DNA of 64,000 nt from Actinomadura physcomitrii (GCF_008923205.2 NZ_WBMS02000021.1:62001-126000), one strand, 5' to 3'. Numbered from the stretch's first letter, positions 32,241-41,430 are shown. The notes: generated by a model not told the origin, from the letters alone. A program made the numbers and translations.

Positions 32241-33722
32241 GTGAGTGGCAGCCATCGCAGCGGCGAGGACCGCACGGGGGACGGCGAGTACGGGCCGTAC
32301 CCGGGACAGGACGGCCGCCGTGCCTCGGGCACGGGCGGCCACCAGGCGAGCGCCGGGGGCTATGAGAGCGGCTCCGGCGGCTACCCCACCGCGCCCGGCA
32401 CGCCCTCGTCCGAAGGCGGAGGACGGTCGTCCGGCGGCTACTCCACGGGCGGCTACCCCACCGGCCAGTATTCGACCGGCCAGTACTCGACGGGCGGCTA
32501 CCCGACGGGCGGTTACTCCACCGGCGGGTACCCGGCGCAGGGCGGCGACAGCGGCCGCTACCCGGCGAGCGGCTACACCTCGAGCGGCGGCTACCCCACC
32601 GAGAGCGGCGGCTACCCCGGCCAGGGTGGCGGTTCGCCGTCCGAAAGCGGACGGTACTCGACCGGGGGCGGCGCGTACCCGTCCGGAAGCGGCCGCTACC
32701 CGTCCGGCGGGTACCCGTCCGAGAGCGGGAGCTACCCGATCGGCGACTACCGGACGGGCGGCAGCTACGAGACCGGGGCGGGCAGCGGCAACTACCCGGC
32801 CGACAGCGGCGGCTACTCCCGGCGGGACCGGTACGAATCCGACAGCGGCGACTACCGGTTCGGCAGCGGCGACCACCGCTCCGAGCCCGGCGGCCGGCGC
32901 TCGGACACCGGCGGCTACGCGTCCGGCAGCGGCGGCTACGCGACGGAAAGCGGGGGCTACCCGTCCGGCAGCGGCGGCCACCGGGCGGGCAGCGGCGGCT
33001 ACCGGACGAGCACCGGCAGCCACCGGGTCGCCCGCGAGCGCCGCGGCGGCCGGCGCGGCGCGATCCTGCTGGCCGCGGGCGGCGCCGTGGCGGCCTGCGC
33101 CCTCGCCGTGTTCGTGCTCCTGCACGGGGTCGGCGGCGGCTCCGAGCACGGCACCGGCCAGGCCGTGGGCAGCGGCGCCACCGACAGCTCCCCGACCGCG
33201 AGCGGCGAGCGCACCGAGGTGCCCGACTCCTGCTCCGTCGTCGGCGGCGACCTGATCAACCGGCTCGCCCCCGGCGCCGAGCAGAACCCGGCCGACAACT
33301 ACCAGAACAACGAGCAGCAGAACGGCTGCGTCTGGGGCGCGTACGCGGGCGACAACAAGCGGCAGCTCACCGTCGAGCTGCGCGCGATCGCCGGGACCGC
33401 CTCGCAGACCCCGACCGCCGTCGCGCAGAGCACGATCTCCGCCGAGCGCAGCGCCGACGAGTCCGGCAAGGCGCTGCTCGCCGGCCAGGAACTGACCCAG
33501 AAGAGCGACCTGCAGGGCGTCGGCGACGAGGGCTACCTGGTCTACAGCGTCGACAAGGGCCAGGGGTCCGGCGAGGCGATCACCAACGTGCGGCTGGCGA
33601 ACGTCCTGGTCACGATCCACTACTCCGGCTCCGACGGCGGCGACCCGCTGTCGGCCAAGGACGCAGGTGACGGCGCCACCGAGGCCGCCAAGACCGTCCT
33701 GCAGGCGCTCTCCAAGGCCTGA
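32241..33722 (+). CDS. Gly/Tyr/Ser-repeat single-pass membrane protein with external DUF3558-like domain
   Basis: A 493-residue protein of unknown function. Residues 1-260 are low complexity, built from five-residue units such as STGGY, PTGQY and PTGGY, in register near residues 65-100, and looser SGSGGYP units after that. An Arg-rich stretch (RVARERRGGRRG) leads into one membrane helix (about 273-296). The outer 190 residues have two Cys (PDSCSVVGGDLINRLAP and QNGCVWGAY) and resemble DUF3558-type lipoprotein domains. GTG 32241 follows AGGAG by nine bases. The gene separates tsaE from tsaB. The Tyr-rich cytoplasmic part could phase-separate or be phosphorylated; that is inference. Confidence 0.78.
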   Translation: MSGSHRSGEDRTGDGEYGPYPGQDGRRASGTGGHQASAGGYESGSGGYPTAPGTPSSEGGGRSSGGYSTGGYPTGQYSTGQYSTGGYPTGGYSTGGYPAQGGDSGRYPASGYTSSGGYPTESGGYPGQGGGSPSESGRYSTGGGAYPSGSGRYPSGGYPSESGSYPIGDYRTGGSYETGAGSGNYPADSGGYSRRDRYESDSGDYRFGSGDHRSEPGGRRSDTGGYASGSGGYATESGGYPSGSGGHRAGSGGYRTSTGSHRVARERRGGRRGAILLAAGGAVAACALAVFVLLHGVGGGSEHGTGQAVGSGATDSSPTASGERTEVPDSCSVVGGDLINRLAPGAEQNPADNYQNNEQQNGCVWGAYAGDNKRQLTVELRAIAGTASQTPTAVAQSTISAERSADESGKALLAGQELTQKSDLQGVGDEGYLVYSVDKGQGSGEAITNVRLANVLVTIHYSGSDGGDPLSAKDAGDGATEAAKTVLQALSKA

Positions 33723-33828
33723 CCCGGCCCGCTGAGCAGCGCCGGCCCGCCCCGGCCTGCGGGGCCCGGGCGGCTCCGTCCCAGCTCGAGCACCGTGCAG
33801 GGCGGAGTCTGGACTAGGCTTACAACCC

Positions 33829-34509
33829 GTGCTGGTCTTGGCTTTCGACACCGCGACCGCCGCGATCACGGTGGCGCTCCACGAGTGGGTCCCCGGCGAG
33901 GGCGCGCGGCGCCGCGGCCGCGCCGAGGCCGTCGACCGGCGCCGGCACACCGAGCTGCTCACCCCCTCCATCCAGGCGGTGCTGGCCGAGGCCGGCGCGG
34001 CCCCCGACGCCCTCAGCGCCATCGCCGTCGGCGTCGGCCCCGGCCCGTACACGGGGCTGCGGGTCGGGCTCGTCACGGCCCGCGCGATGGGCGCGTCCCT
34101 GGGCGTCCCGGTGCACGGCGTCTGCACCCTCGACGCCATCGCCTGGGCCTCCGGACGCGGCGAGCCTTTCGCTGTCGCCACCGACGCCCGCCGCAAGGAG
34201 GTGTACTGGGCCCGGTACGCCTCGTCCCGCGCGCGCGCCACCGAGCCCGCCGTCGGCCCCGCCGCCGACGTCCTGAACGGCGCGCCCGACGGGCTGCCCG
34301 TCATCGGCGAGGGCGCCGCCCTGTACCCGGAGGTGCTCGGCGCGTCCGGGCACGAGCCGCTGCTGCCCACCGCGTCCGCCGTCGCTGAACTCGCCATCGC
34401 GCGGCTCGCCGGCGAGAAGGGCCCCGACCTGCTCCCGCCCGAACCGCTCTACCTGCGCAGGCCCGACGCGAAGGAGCCCGGCCCGCGCAAGAAGGTGACG
34501 CCCCGGTGA
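33829..34509 (+). CDS. tsaB: t6A synthesis protein TsaB
   Basis: A 226-residue ASKHA-fold protein, inactive partner of TsaD. Family blocks: LAFDTATAAITVAL, RRHTELLTPSIQAVL, VGVGPGPYTGLRVGLVTARA, and DARRKEVYWARY. GTG 33829 stands eight bases after TAGGCT (33815-33820) with no ribosome site, consistent with leaderless translation and a promoter of its own after the inserted membrane protein. Its stop overlaps rimI. Confidence 0.95.
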   Translation: MLVLAFDTATAAITVALHEWVPGEGARRRGRAEAVDRRRHTELLTPSIQAVLAEAGAAPDALSAIAVGVGPGPYTGLRVGLVTARAMGASLGVPVHGVCTLDAIAWASGRGEPFAVATDARRKEVYWARYASSRARATEPAVGPAADVLNGAPDGLPVIGEGAALYPEVLGASGHEPLLPTASAVAELAIARLAGEKGPDLLPPEPLYLRRPDAKEPGPRKKVTPR

Positions 34510-35009
34510 CCGGCATGGCGACCGGCGTCGTGCTCCGCGCGATGACCTCGCGGGACCTCGCGGACGTCCACCTGCTGGAGCAGGCGTTGTTCCCCGACGA
34601 CGCGTGGAGCCCGCAGATGCTCGCCGACGAGCTCGCCGGGCAGCCCGCCACCCGCCACTACGTCGTCGCCGAGGAGCCCGGCGGCGACATCGTCGGCTAC
34701 GCGGGCCTCGCCGCCGCGGGGAGCCAGGCCGACGTGCAGACGATCGGGGTCCGCGCCGACCGGCGCGGCGCCGGGATCGGCGCGGCGCTGCTCACCGAGC
34801 TGATCGACGAGGCGTCCCGGCGCAACGCCGAGGCGGTGTTCCTCGAGGTCCGCGCCGACAACCCGGCCGCGCGCCGGCTCTACGAGCGGTTCGGGTTCTT
34901 CGAGGTCGGCGTCCGCAAGCGCTACTACCAGCCCGCCGACGTGGACGCGGTCGTGATGTGCCGCCGCCTGGAGCGCCGCCCGGTGGGCTTCACCAGGGGG
35001 AACGGATGA
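34506..35009 (+). CDS. rimI: Ribosomal protein S18 alanine N-acetyltransferase RimI
   Basis: A 167-residue GNAT acetyltransferase. Motif A reads TIGVRADRRGAGIGAALLTE (acetyl-CoA pyrophosphate binding), followed by VFLEVRADNPAARRLYERFG and FFEVGVRKRYY, the RimI signature. It overlaps tsaB (GTGA) and tsaD (ATGA), so tsaB-rimI-tsaD are translated as a unit, the arrangement kept across actinobacteria. A possible alternative start is ATG 34515. Confidence 0.93.
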   Translation: MTGMATGVVLRAMTSRDLADVHLLEQALFPDDAWSPQMLADELAGQPATRHYVVAEEPGGDIVGYAGLAAAGSQADVQTIGVRADRRGAGIGAALLTELIDEASRRNAEAVFLEVRADNPAARRLYERFGFFEVGVRKRYYQPADVDAVVMCRRLERRPVGFTRGNG

Positions 35010-36040
35010 TCCGCGAAGAGCCGCTCGTGCTCGGCATCGAGACCTCGTGCGACGAGACGGGCGTCGGCGTCGTGCGCGGGCACACGCTGCTGGCCGACGC
35101 GATCGCCTCCAGCGTCGAGCAGCACGCCCGGTTCGGCGGCGTGGTGCCTGAGGTCGCGTCCCGCGCGCACCTGGAGGCGATGGGCCCGACCGTCGAGCGG
35201 GCCCTCGCGGAGGCGGGTGTCGCGTTCACCGACATCGACGCGTTCGCCGTCACCGCCGGCCCCGGCCTGCCCGGCGCGCTGATGGTCGGCGTCGCCGCCG
35301 CCAAGGCGTACGCGCTGTCGCTCGGCAAGCCGCTGTACGGCGTCAACCACCTCGCCGCGCACGTCTGCGTCGACCAGCTCGAACACGGGCCGCTGCCGAA
35401 GCCGTGCGTCGCGATGCTGGTCTCCGGCGGGCACTCCTCGCTGCTGCTGGTCCCGGACGTCGCGGCCGACGTCCGCTCGCTCGGCAGCACCGTCGACGAC
35501 GCGGCGGGCGAGGCGTTCGACAAGGTCGCGCGCGTGCTGGACCTCGGCTTCCCGGGCGGCCCGGCGATCGACCGGATGGCCCGCGAGGGCGACCCCGCCG
35601 CGATCGCGTTCCCGCGCGGCAAGTACAACGACGGCACCTACGACTTCTCCTTCTCCGGCCTGAAGACGGCCGTGGCCCGCTGGGTGGAGGCCAGGGAGCG
35701 CGCCGGCGAGCCCGTGCCGGTCGCCGATGTCGCCGCGTCCTTCCAGGAGGCCGTCGTGGACGTCCTCACCCAGAAGGCCCTCAAGGTCTGCAAGGACAAC
35801 GGCGTCCGCGACCTGCTGATCGGCGGCGGCGTCGCGGCGAACTCCCGGTTGCGGGCCCTCGCCGCCGAACGCTGCGCGGCCGCGGGCGTCCGGCTGCGCG
35901 TCCCGCGCCCGAAGCTGTGCACCGACAACGGCGCGATGGTCGCCGCGCTCGGCTCCGAGCTCGTCGCCGCCGGCCTCGCCCCGTCCGACCTGGGCCTTCC
36001 CGCCGACTCGAGCCTCCCGATCGAGTCGATCACGGTCTGA
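35006..36040 (+). CDS. tsaD: tRNA N6-threonylcarbamoyltransferase TsaD
   Basis: A 344-residue enzyme that moves the threonylcarbamoyl group to A37 of tRNA. It starts with the phosphate loop GIETSCDETGV; metal ligands are His115 and His119 (NHLAAHVC) and Asp307 (CTDNGAMVAALG); other blocks are LVSGGHSSL, LGSTVDDAAGEAFDKVAR and FSFSGLKTAV. Length is typical. It overlaps rimI by four bases and its 3' end overlaps the convergent kinase-like gene by 11. Confidence 0.97.
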   Translation: MIREEPLVLGIETSCDETGVGVVRGHTLLADAIASSVEQHARFGGVVPEVASRAHLEAMGPTVERALAEAGVAFTDIDAFAVTAGPGLPGALMVGVAAAKAYALSLGKPLYGVNHLAAHVCVDQLEHGPLPKPCVAMLVSGGHSSLLLVPDVAADVRSLGSTVDDAAGEAFDKVARVLDLGFPGGPAIDRMAREGDPAAIAFPRGKYNDGTYDFSFSGLKTAVARWVEARERAGEPVPVADVAASFQEAVVDVLTQKALKVCKDNGVRDLLIGGGVAANSRLRALAAERCAAAGVRLRVPRPKLCTDNGAMVAALGSELVAAGLAPSDLGLPADSSLPIESITV

Positions 36041-36989
36041 GGGCGGCCAGCAGGGCGTCGAGGTAGTCCTCGAAGAGGGGGACCTTCGCCTCGTCGACGA
36101 TGCGGCCGTCGTCCTCGGGGAGCAGGTCGAGCAGGCAGCGGACGTCCCAGTACGGGTGGTGCTCGTAACCGCCGGAGACCTGGTCGAACGAGGCGAGGAA
36201 GCGGTCGGCGACCGGCACGCCGTAGCGCAGCGCGAGGCCGCGGCGCATCCGGGCGACGTCGACCGCGACGGGCCCGGACGAGGCGTCCGACCAGTCGACG
36301 ACCCCGGTCAGCTTGCCGTAGGACCACAGCGTGTTGTCGGGGTGGTAGTCGCGGTGGACGAACCGGGCGGGCGCGTCGGGGGCGGGCCCGGCGGCGACCT
36401 CGAAGGCGCGTTCCCACAGCTGCGGGCGCAGCGCGTGCTTGGGCGGGAGCCGCTGGTCGAGCCGGTTGTAGGGCACGTACGGCGGCATCGTGGACGCGCC
36501 GTTCAGGGCGTGCACCGGCAGCAGCGCGGCGGCCAGCTGGATGAGGTACTCGGGCAGGTCGTCGGGGGACGGCCGGGGCGGATGCCCGGTCAGCCGGCTG
36601 ATCAGCAGCGCGGGGACGTCGCAGTGCGCGCCGGACGGGTCGGCGGCGACGAGCTCGGGGGTCGGGATCTCGCAGCCGGCGAGCAGCGCGAGCGCGGCGA
36701 TCTCGCGTTCGGGGGAGAACTCGGTGTCGCCGTAGGAGCGGCGGCCGGGGCCCGCGTCCAGGCCGCTGTCGCGGCCGGTCCAGCGGCGCAGCACGAGCCG
36801 GTGCGCGCTGCCGGACGGCGTCTCGACGACGAGCGCGTGGTTGGCGTGCGCGGTGCCGCCGGGCAGCGGCCGCACCAGCCGCACCTCGGCGCCCGTGCCG
36901 AGGCAGCCCTCCACCCAGCGCAGGGTGGCGTGGCCGGGTGGGGCGCCGGTCGGCAGGCAGGGAACCGGTGTGCGAGTCACGAGATCCAT
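36030..36989 (-). CDS. Phosphotransferase (APH/ChoK family)
   Basis: A 319-residue protein with the kinase-like fold of aminoglycoside phosphotransferases and homoserine or choline kinases. The catalytic loop is HRDYHPDNTLW (Asp214, Asn219) and the Mg-binding motif GVVDWSDASSGPVAVDVARM follows. The nucleotide loop near residue 40 (RPLPGGTAHANHALVVET) and a Lys/Arg-bearing strand (HRLVLRRW) precede. Substrate is unknown; genuine drug resistance cannot be inferred from this family alone. A rather AT-rich stretch upstream (about 36990-37060) probably holds its promoter. Confidence 0.83.
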   Translation of the reverse strand: MDLVTRTPVPCLPTGAPPGHATLRWVEGCLGTGAEVRLVRPLPGGTAHANHALVVETPSGSAHRLVLRRWTGRDSGLDAGPGRRSYGDTEFSPEREIAALALLAGCEIPTPELVAADPSGAHCDVPALLISRLTGHPPRPSPDDLPEYLIQLAAALLPVHALNGASTMPPYVPYNRLDQRLPPKHALRPQLWERAFEVAAGPAPDAPARFVHRDYHPDNTLWSYGKLTGVVDWSDASSGPVAVDVARMRRGLALRYGVPVADRFLASFDQVSGGYEHHPYWDVRCLLDLLPEDDGRIVDEAKVPLFEDYLDALLAALRP

Positions 36990-37280
36990 GAAAACGGATT
37001 CCGAAAGGTATTGGGCGTGATTTTGCGAAGACGGAACGTAACAAAATGCACGTCATCGCGGGGTCTTGGTGGAGGCCCTCCGGTCATCACGCCGTTTACC
37101 GGGACAAACTCAACGGATCCAGTTGAGTATCCGAACCCCTCGGAGCGGGCCGGAGCGGGTCGGGGCGGAAGGACTCCGGGGAGGCGCGACGGGCGTGCGA
37201 GCGGGGCCGCGCCGCGACCCCGCCCGCACCGCGCCGCAGACCCCACTCGCTCCGCTTCCAGGGAGCCTGTGCCCCGGCGC

Positions 37281-38930
37281 TCAGTCCTTGCCGTCCCGGC
37301 GCGGGCGCAGCAGCGCCTCGGCCAGCGCGAGCATCGTCTCCTCCAGCGTCGACAGCCGCTTCAGCACGTCCTCGTGCACCGCGTTGACCTGCTTGGACAC
37401 ATCGTCGTGGACGCCGTCGACCTTCCGGCCGACCTCGTCCTCCACCCGGGAGAACCGCTTGGCGAACTCGTCCTGCACCGCCTCCGCCCGGCGCGTCACC
37501 TCGTCCTGCACGCCGTCCACCCGGCGGCCGAACTCCTCCTGCGCGCCGCCGACCTGCCGGGCCACGTCCTCCTGCATCCCGGCGACCTGCTTGGCGACGC
37601 CCTCGTGGATGGCGCCGACCTGCCGGCTGACGTCCTCGTGGATGTCGCCGATCCGCTTGCCGAAGTCGTCGTGCACCCCTGCGACCTGCCGCGCCACCTC
37701 GCTGTGCACGGACTCGACCTGCTTGGTGACGTCGGAGTGCACCGACTCCACCCGGCGGGACACGAGGTCGATCTGCGCGGTGAACTCCTCCAGCGCCGCG
37801 TCGACGCGCTTGGCGACCTCCTCGTGGATGCCCTCGATCCGCTTGCTGACGTCCTCGTGCACGTCCTCGAACCGGCGGGAGAACTCGTCCATGCGCCGGG
37901 CCACGTCGCTGTAGGCGGTCTCGGCGATCTGCGACATCGTGGCCTTGACCTCGTCGCGGTCCGGCCGGGCGCGCAGCTCCTCGATCAGCGGGTCGACCGC
38001 GTCGGCCAGGTGCTTTTCCAGCGCGTCGAACCGGTCGCCGTGGTCCATCGGCGGCCGCCGCGCCAGCTCGCCCAGCACCCGGTGCATCTCGGCGATCTCC
38101 AGCGTGGCCGGGAGCCGGCCGATCCGCTCGCCCACGCCGTCGATGCGGCCCTCGATGCTCTCGAACCGGCCGTCCAGGCCCTCCAGCTTGCCCGACACGC
38201 CCTCGATGCGCCCGTCGACCCCGTCCAGCCGGCCGTCCAGCCCGTCGAGCCGGCCGCCGACGCCCTCGACCCGCCCGTTGACCGCCTCGAGACCCTGCTC
38301 CATCCGCTCGGCCATCTCGCCGAGCGCCTGGTCGACCCGCGCCGTGACGCCGTTGATCGAGTGCTCCAGCCGCTCGGACCGGTGCCCGAGCTCGGCCAGC
38401 GACTTGTCCAGCCGGTTGAAGCGGACGGACGCGGCCTCCATGCTGCCCTGGAGCTTGTCCAGCCGCTTGGTCATCTCCTCCATGCGCTGCGACGCCTGCT
38501 GCGTGGCGTCGGTGATGTGCTGCGCGGAGTCGAGGACGGCCTGGATGCGGGTCAGGCCCTCGTCGACGTTCTCGGCGACGACGCCGACGTCGGCCCACAG
38601 CGCGGGCAGCTCGGCGACCGGCTTGACCCGCTCGCCGAGGCCGTCGATGTGCTCGGCCAGCCCCTCGGCCCACTCGGGGGGCTTGCCGACCAGCTCGTCG
38701 ACCTGGCCACGCACGCTGTCGAGCTGCCCGGTCAGCCCGGTGAGCTCGCGCTCGCGGACCTCGCGGAGCAGCCACTCCATACCCTCCAGCCGCTGGCGGA
38801 TCTCGTCCAGGACCTGACCCTGTGAGCGCTGTTCATAGACGTGGTCCTGCGCCGCACGGGCGAGCAACTCCCGCATCCGATCCGAGACCGGTTGACCCCC
38901 CGTCTGCAGGAAGTTGTGATTCGTTTCCAC
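37281..38930 (-). CDS. Long coiled-coil protein made of heptad then hendecad repeats
   Basis: A 549-residue soluble protein of unknown function without signal peptide or membrane helix. Residues 30-215 are helical with irregular coiled-coil character. Residues 217-272 are eight exact seven-residue repeats of the type (V/L)(D/G)GR(L/I)(D/E)G. Residues 357-389 and 397-517 are fourteen eleven-residue repeats of the type VHEDVSKQV(E/A)G, interrupted once by a seven-residue unit (390-396). GTG 38930 follows AAGGAG by about six bases; the frame is open to 39095 but that part lacks helical pattern. Right-handed hendecad coils suit rod, filament or membrane-surface proteins. A cytoskeletal or spacer role is inference. 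Confidence 0.82.
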   Translation of the reverse strand: METNHNFLQTGGQPVSDRMRELLARAAQDHVYEQRSQGQVLDEIRQRLEGMEWLLREVRERELTGLTGQLDSVRGQVDELVGKPPEWAEGLAEHIDGLGERVKPVAELPALWADVGVVAENVDEGLTRIQAVLDSAQHITDATQQASQRMEEMTKRLDKLQGSMEAASVRFNRLDKSLAELGHRSERLEHSINGVTARVDQALGEMAERMEQGLEAVNGRVEGVGGRLDGLDGRLDGVDGRIEGVSGKLEGLDGRFESIEGRIDGVGERIGRLPATLEIAEMHRVLGELARRPPMDHGDRFDALEKHLADAVDPLIEELRARPDRDEVKATMSQIAETAYSDVARRMDEFSRRFEDVHEDVSKRIEGIHEEVAKRVDAALEEFTAQIDLVSRRVESVHSDVTKQVESVHSEVARQVAGVHDDFGKRIGDIHEDVSRQVGAIHEGVAKQVAGMQEDVARQVGGAQEEFGRRVDGVQDEVTRRAEAVQDEFAKRFSRVEDEVGRKVDGVHDDVSKQVNAVHEDVLKRLSTLEETMLALAEALLRPRRDGKD

Positions 38931-39541
38931 CCGATGCTCCTTCGTGTGCCGGACGCGTCGAAATGGCGCACGGCAATGAATCGTGAAGTCGCCACTGTAG
39001 TGCGTGTGAAGCGCCGCTATAACGGGTAGCAGAGAACGTCGCGGGTTCTGCGGAATGCGCCTGTTATCCCGATGATGCGAATTGACGGTGATCATCGTTC
39101 ATAAGGTGATTTCTATGATTCGAGGGCTTCGGGGTGAATGTGGTGTTCGGTTCCGTCGCCGGGCCCGCGCCCGGGCGCCGCCGGAGCGCCCGCGGCGGGG
39201 ACTCTGTCCGTACATCTCGTCCAACATCGGCAGTTCCCGAGCCGGCCCTCCGGCACGGCGCCCCGGCGGGCGACGGCTCCGCCCCGCACGCCCCCGCCCG
39301 GCCCGCCGCCATTCCGGGCCGGCATTCGTGGGCGGCCGGAACCCGATCGCTGAACCTGCCTTGGTGTTTCGCCGTTCGTCGATCCCGCCGCGCCGATTCG
39401 GCGGGCCGTCGCGCGCACCTTGCCGGCCACCCGGAAACCCTGGTGAACGCAATGCGGAAAGCGCGAATGATTTGCGCGGCCATGGTGCGTCGCGCGGACG
39501 CCCTTGGCGTTCCGGCGCCGCGCGGAAGATCTTTGGACCGT
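38931..39541. other. Noncoding stretch upstream of the coiled-coil gene
   Basis: No coding sequence is supported here. The left part is less GC-rich than its surroundings. On the minus strand TTATAG (39017-39022) and TACAGT (38994-38999), 17 bases apart, are a weak promoter pair for the coiled-coil gene. The rest, to the end of the methyltransferase gene at 39542, shows nothing I can assign. Confidence 0.4.
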
Positions 39542-40837
39542 TTACCGGGCGCGGCCCGCCGCGGGCGGGTCGGCGTCCTGCGTACCCGGCCGCCGCGCGG
39601 ATACCGGCAAGGGGTGCTGGACGGGGCGGGCGAGCAGCGCGACCGGGTCCCGGCCGACCCGCGTCACCACCACCGTGGTCTCGGCCTCGCCGAACCCGGC
39701 CCGCCGCCCGCCGAAGCCGAGGTCGCGGCGGAGCCGGTCCACGTCGACCGCGGAGCCCCGCTTCTTGATCGTCAGCACGCCGGTCCCGCGGCGCCGCAGC
39801 TCGGCCTTGAGCCGCTTCACCGCGAACGGCAGCACACCGTCGATCTCGTAGGCGGACGCGAACGGCGTCGGGCGCAGCTCGTCGGACGTGACGTAGGCGA
39901 TGTGCGGATCCGCGAGCCCGCCGCCGACCAGGTCGGCGACCTCCGCGACGAGATGCGCTCGGATGACCGCGCCGTCCGGTTCGTAGAGGTAGCGGCCCCA
40001 GGGGCGGACGTCCGGATCGCCCAACCCCGCCGGGACCAGCGTGACCGGCTCCGCATCCGACGGGGCGCCGGGCGGCAGGAGGGTGGCGCGGCGGCCGACG
40101 TCCCCGGCGAGGCCGCCCAGCCACAGCGCGGCCTCCTTCACGTCACCGCCGACCGACACCCACTCCGCCTCCGCCCCGTCCGGCACGGCCTCGTGCGGGA
40201 TACCGGGCGCGACCTTCACGCACGCCGCCGGCGCCCGTCCCGCGAGGCCGAGGACGGCGTCGAGCGGCGGCTCGTAGGAGCGCGGGTCGAAGACGCGGCC
40301 CCGCGCCGTGCGGCGCCCGGGGTCGGCGAACACGGCGGCGTATCCGTCCGGGTCCTCCTCCAGGGCGTCGCCTACGCGCACGCGCACGAGGTCGTCCAAG
40401 CCGAACGCCGTCACGTTGGCCCTGGCCACCTCTGCCGTCAATGGGTCGCGTTCAACGCCGTCCCCCGTCAAACCCATCCGCGAACGCGCCATAAGGTCGG
40501 CACCGATGCCACACCCCAGTTCCAGTACGCGCGCGCCCGCGGGCAGCCCCGACGCGAACCGGCGCGCGCGATGCGCCGCCACGCTCGCACGCGTCGACTG
40601 CTCCAAGCCCGCCGGGGTGAAGTACATGCGGCCGGAATCGGACCCGAACTTCGCCTCGGCTCGCCGCCGCGACCGCACCTGCGTCAGTGCTGCCGCGACC
40701 AGGTCCGCCCCGTACCGCTCGCGCAGCCGCGACGCCGTGCCGAGCAGACCGGCCTCCGAGATGTCCGCTTCGCCCGCCTCCGCGAGAAGTGCCTGGCCGG
40801 CGGGGGTGAGCAGCTCCCGGAACGACGCGATGTCCAT
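39542..40837 (-). CDS. Class I SAM-dependent methyltransferase with THUMP-like C-terminal domain
   Basis: A 431-residue protein. The N-terminal part is helical (LLTPAGQALLAEA, LRERYGADLVAAALTQVRSR), then a Rossmann methyltransferase core with the SAM motif VLELGCGIGADLMA and the unusual VFADPGRRTARGRVFDP, and a C-terminal THUMP-like region (VKRLKAELRRRGTGVLTIKK). The family is common in actinobacteria; an RNA substrate is presumed from the THUMP-like part but not proven. ATG 40837 is six bases after TACGGT on the minus strand, another leaderless candidate. It is divergent from groES. Confidence 0.83.
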   Translation of the reverse strand: MDIASFRELLTPAGQALLAEAGEADISEAGLLGTASRLRERYGADLVAAALTQVRSRRRAEAKFGSDSGRMYFTPAGLEQSTRASVAAHRARRFASGLPAGARVLELGCGIGADLMARSRMGLTGDGVERDPLTAEVARANVTAFGLDDLVRVRVGDALEEDPDGYAAVFADPGRRTARGRVFDPRSYEPPLDAVLGLAGRAPAACVKVAPGIPHEAVPDGAEAEWVSVGGDVKEAALWLGGLAGDVGRRATLLPPGAPSDAEPVTLVPAGLGDPDVRPWGRYLYEPDGAVIRAHLVAEVADLVGGGLADPHIAYVTSDELRPTPFASAYEIDGVLPFAVKRLKAELRRRGTGVLTIKKRGSAVDVDRLRRDLGFGGRRAGFGEAETTVVVTRVGRDPVALLARPVQHPLPVSARRPGTQDADPPAAGRAR

Positions 40838-40920
40838 GCCTGGACCGTACCGACCGCGGCGCACCGGTGATCCGCGGGTGAACGGGCGGGAACGCCGCGG
40901 GCCGTGCCTCCGTGTCCGTG

Positions 40921-40949
40921 TTGACGGGCCAACGGGCACGGCATAGTCT
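40921..40949 (+). promoter_or_regulatory. groES-groEL promoter
   Basis: TTGACG (40921-40926) and TAGTCT (40944-40949) with a 17-base spacer, a near-ideal housekeeping promoter. Transcription would start about 40956, inside the CIRCE element, and run through a leader of about 145 bases to groES. Confidence 0.75.
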
Positions 40950-40955
40950 CACTGA

Positions 40956-40982
40956 CTGGCACTCTCCCCGCGAGAGTGCCAA
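40956..40982. promoter_or_regulatory. CIRCE operator (HrcA binding site)
   Basis: CTGGCACTC, nine spacer bases, then GAGTGCCAA: eight of the nine base pairs of the CIRCE inverted repeat are perfect (consensus TTAGCACTC-N9-GAGTGCTAA, actinobacterial form TTGGCACTC-N9-GAGTGCCAA). It overlaps the expected transcription start, so HrcA would block groES-groEL until heat shock. The hrcA gene is not in this window. Confidence 0.93.
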
Positions 40983-41101
40983 CACAGCGACAAGGTCGGT
41001 CTGGCACCCGCGACGACAGGCCGGTCCAGGGTCGCCTCTCTGTCACATGTGCCGGCGGCCGGCCACGGCCGCCGAGGACCAATCGAAGGGGAGGTCAGAT
41101 C

Positions 41102-41410
41102 GTGACGACCGCCACCAAGGTTGTTCTCAAGCCGCTCGAGGACCGCATCGTCGTCCAGCCGCTTGAGGCCGAGACCACCACCGCCTCCGGGCTGGTGATC
41201 CCGGACACCGCCAAGGAGAAGCCGCAGGAGGGCACCGTCCTCGCCGTCGGCCCGGGCCGCGTCGACGACAAGGGCGAGCGCGTCCCGGTCGACGTCAAGG
41301 TCGGCGAGGTCGTGCTCTACAGCAAGTACGGCGGCACCGAGGTCAAGTACAACGGCGAGGACTACCTCGTCCTCTCGGCCCGCGACGTGCTCGCGGTCAT
41401 CGAGAAGTAA
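41102..41410 (+). CDS. groES: Co-chaperonin GroES
   Basis: A 102-residue heptameric lid of the chaperonin. Family blocks: LKPLEDRIVVQPLEAETTTA, the mobile loop region TTTASGLVIPDTAKEKPQEG, and VLYSKYGGTEVKYNGEDYLV. GTG 41102 follows GGGGAGG at normal distance; an in-frame extension lies in the leader. It is 87 bases from groEL with a GC hairpin between. Confidence 0.98.
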   Translation: MTTATKVVLKPLEDRIVVQPLEAETTTASGLVIPDTAKEKPQEGTVLAVGPGRVDDKGERVPVDVKVGEVVLYSKYGGTEVKYNGEDYLVLSARDVLAVIEK

Positions 41411-41430
41411 TCACCGAGACGTGATGCGCC

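Noticed and set aside
32440..33000. CRISPR-like tandem repeats
   Set aside because: The 15-base periodicity is in frame and encodes STGGY-type amino acid repeats; there are no unique spacers of constant length.
32220..34397. A 725-codon minus-strand open frame
   Set aside because: It is antisense to the Tyr/Gly repeat gene and tsaB, which have family motifs, ribosome site and start signals.
36156..38825. An 889-codon plus-strand open frame
   Set aside because: It is antisense to the kinase-like and coiled-coil genes; the regular look of its translation only mirrors the repeats of the real gene.
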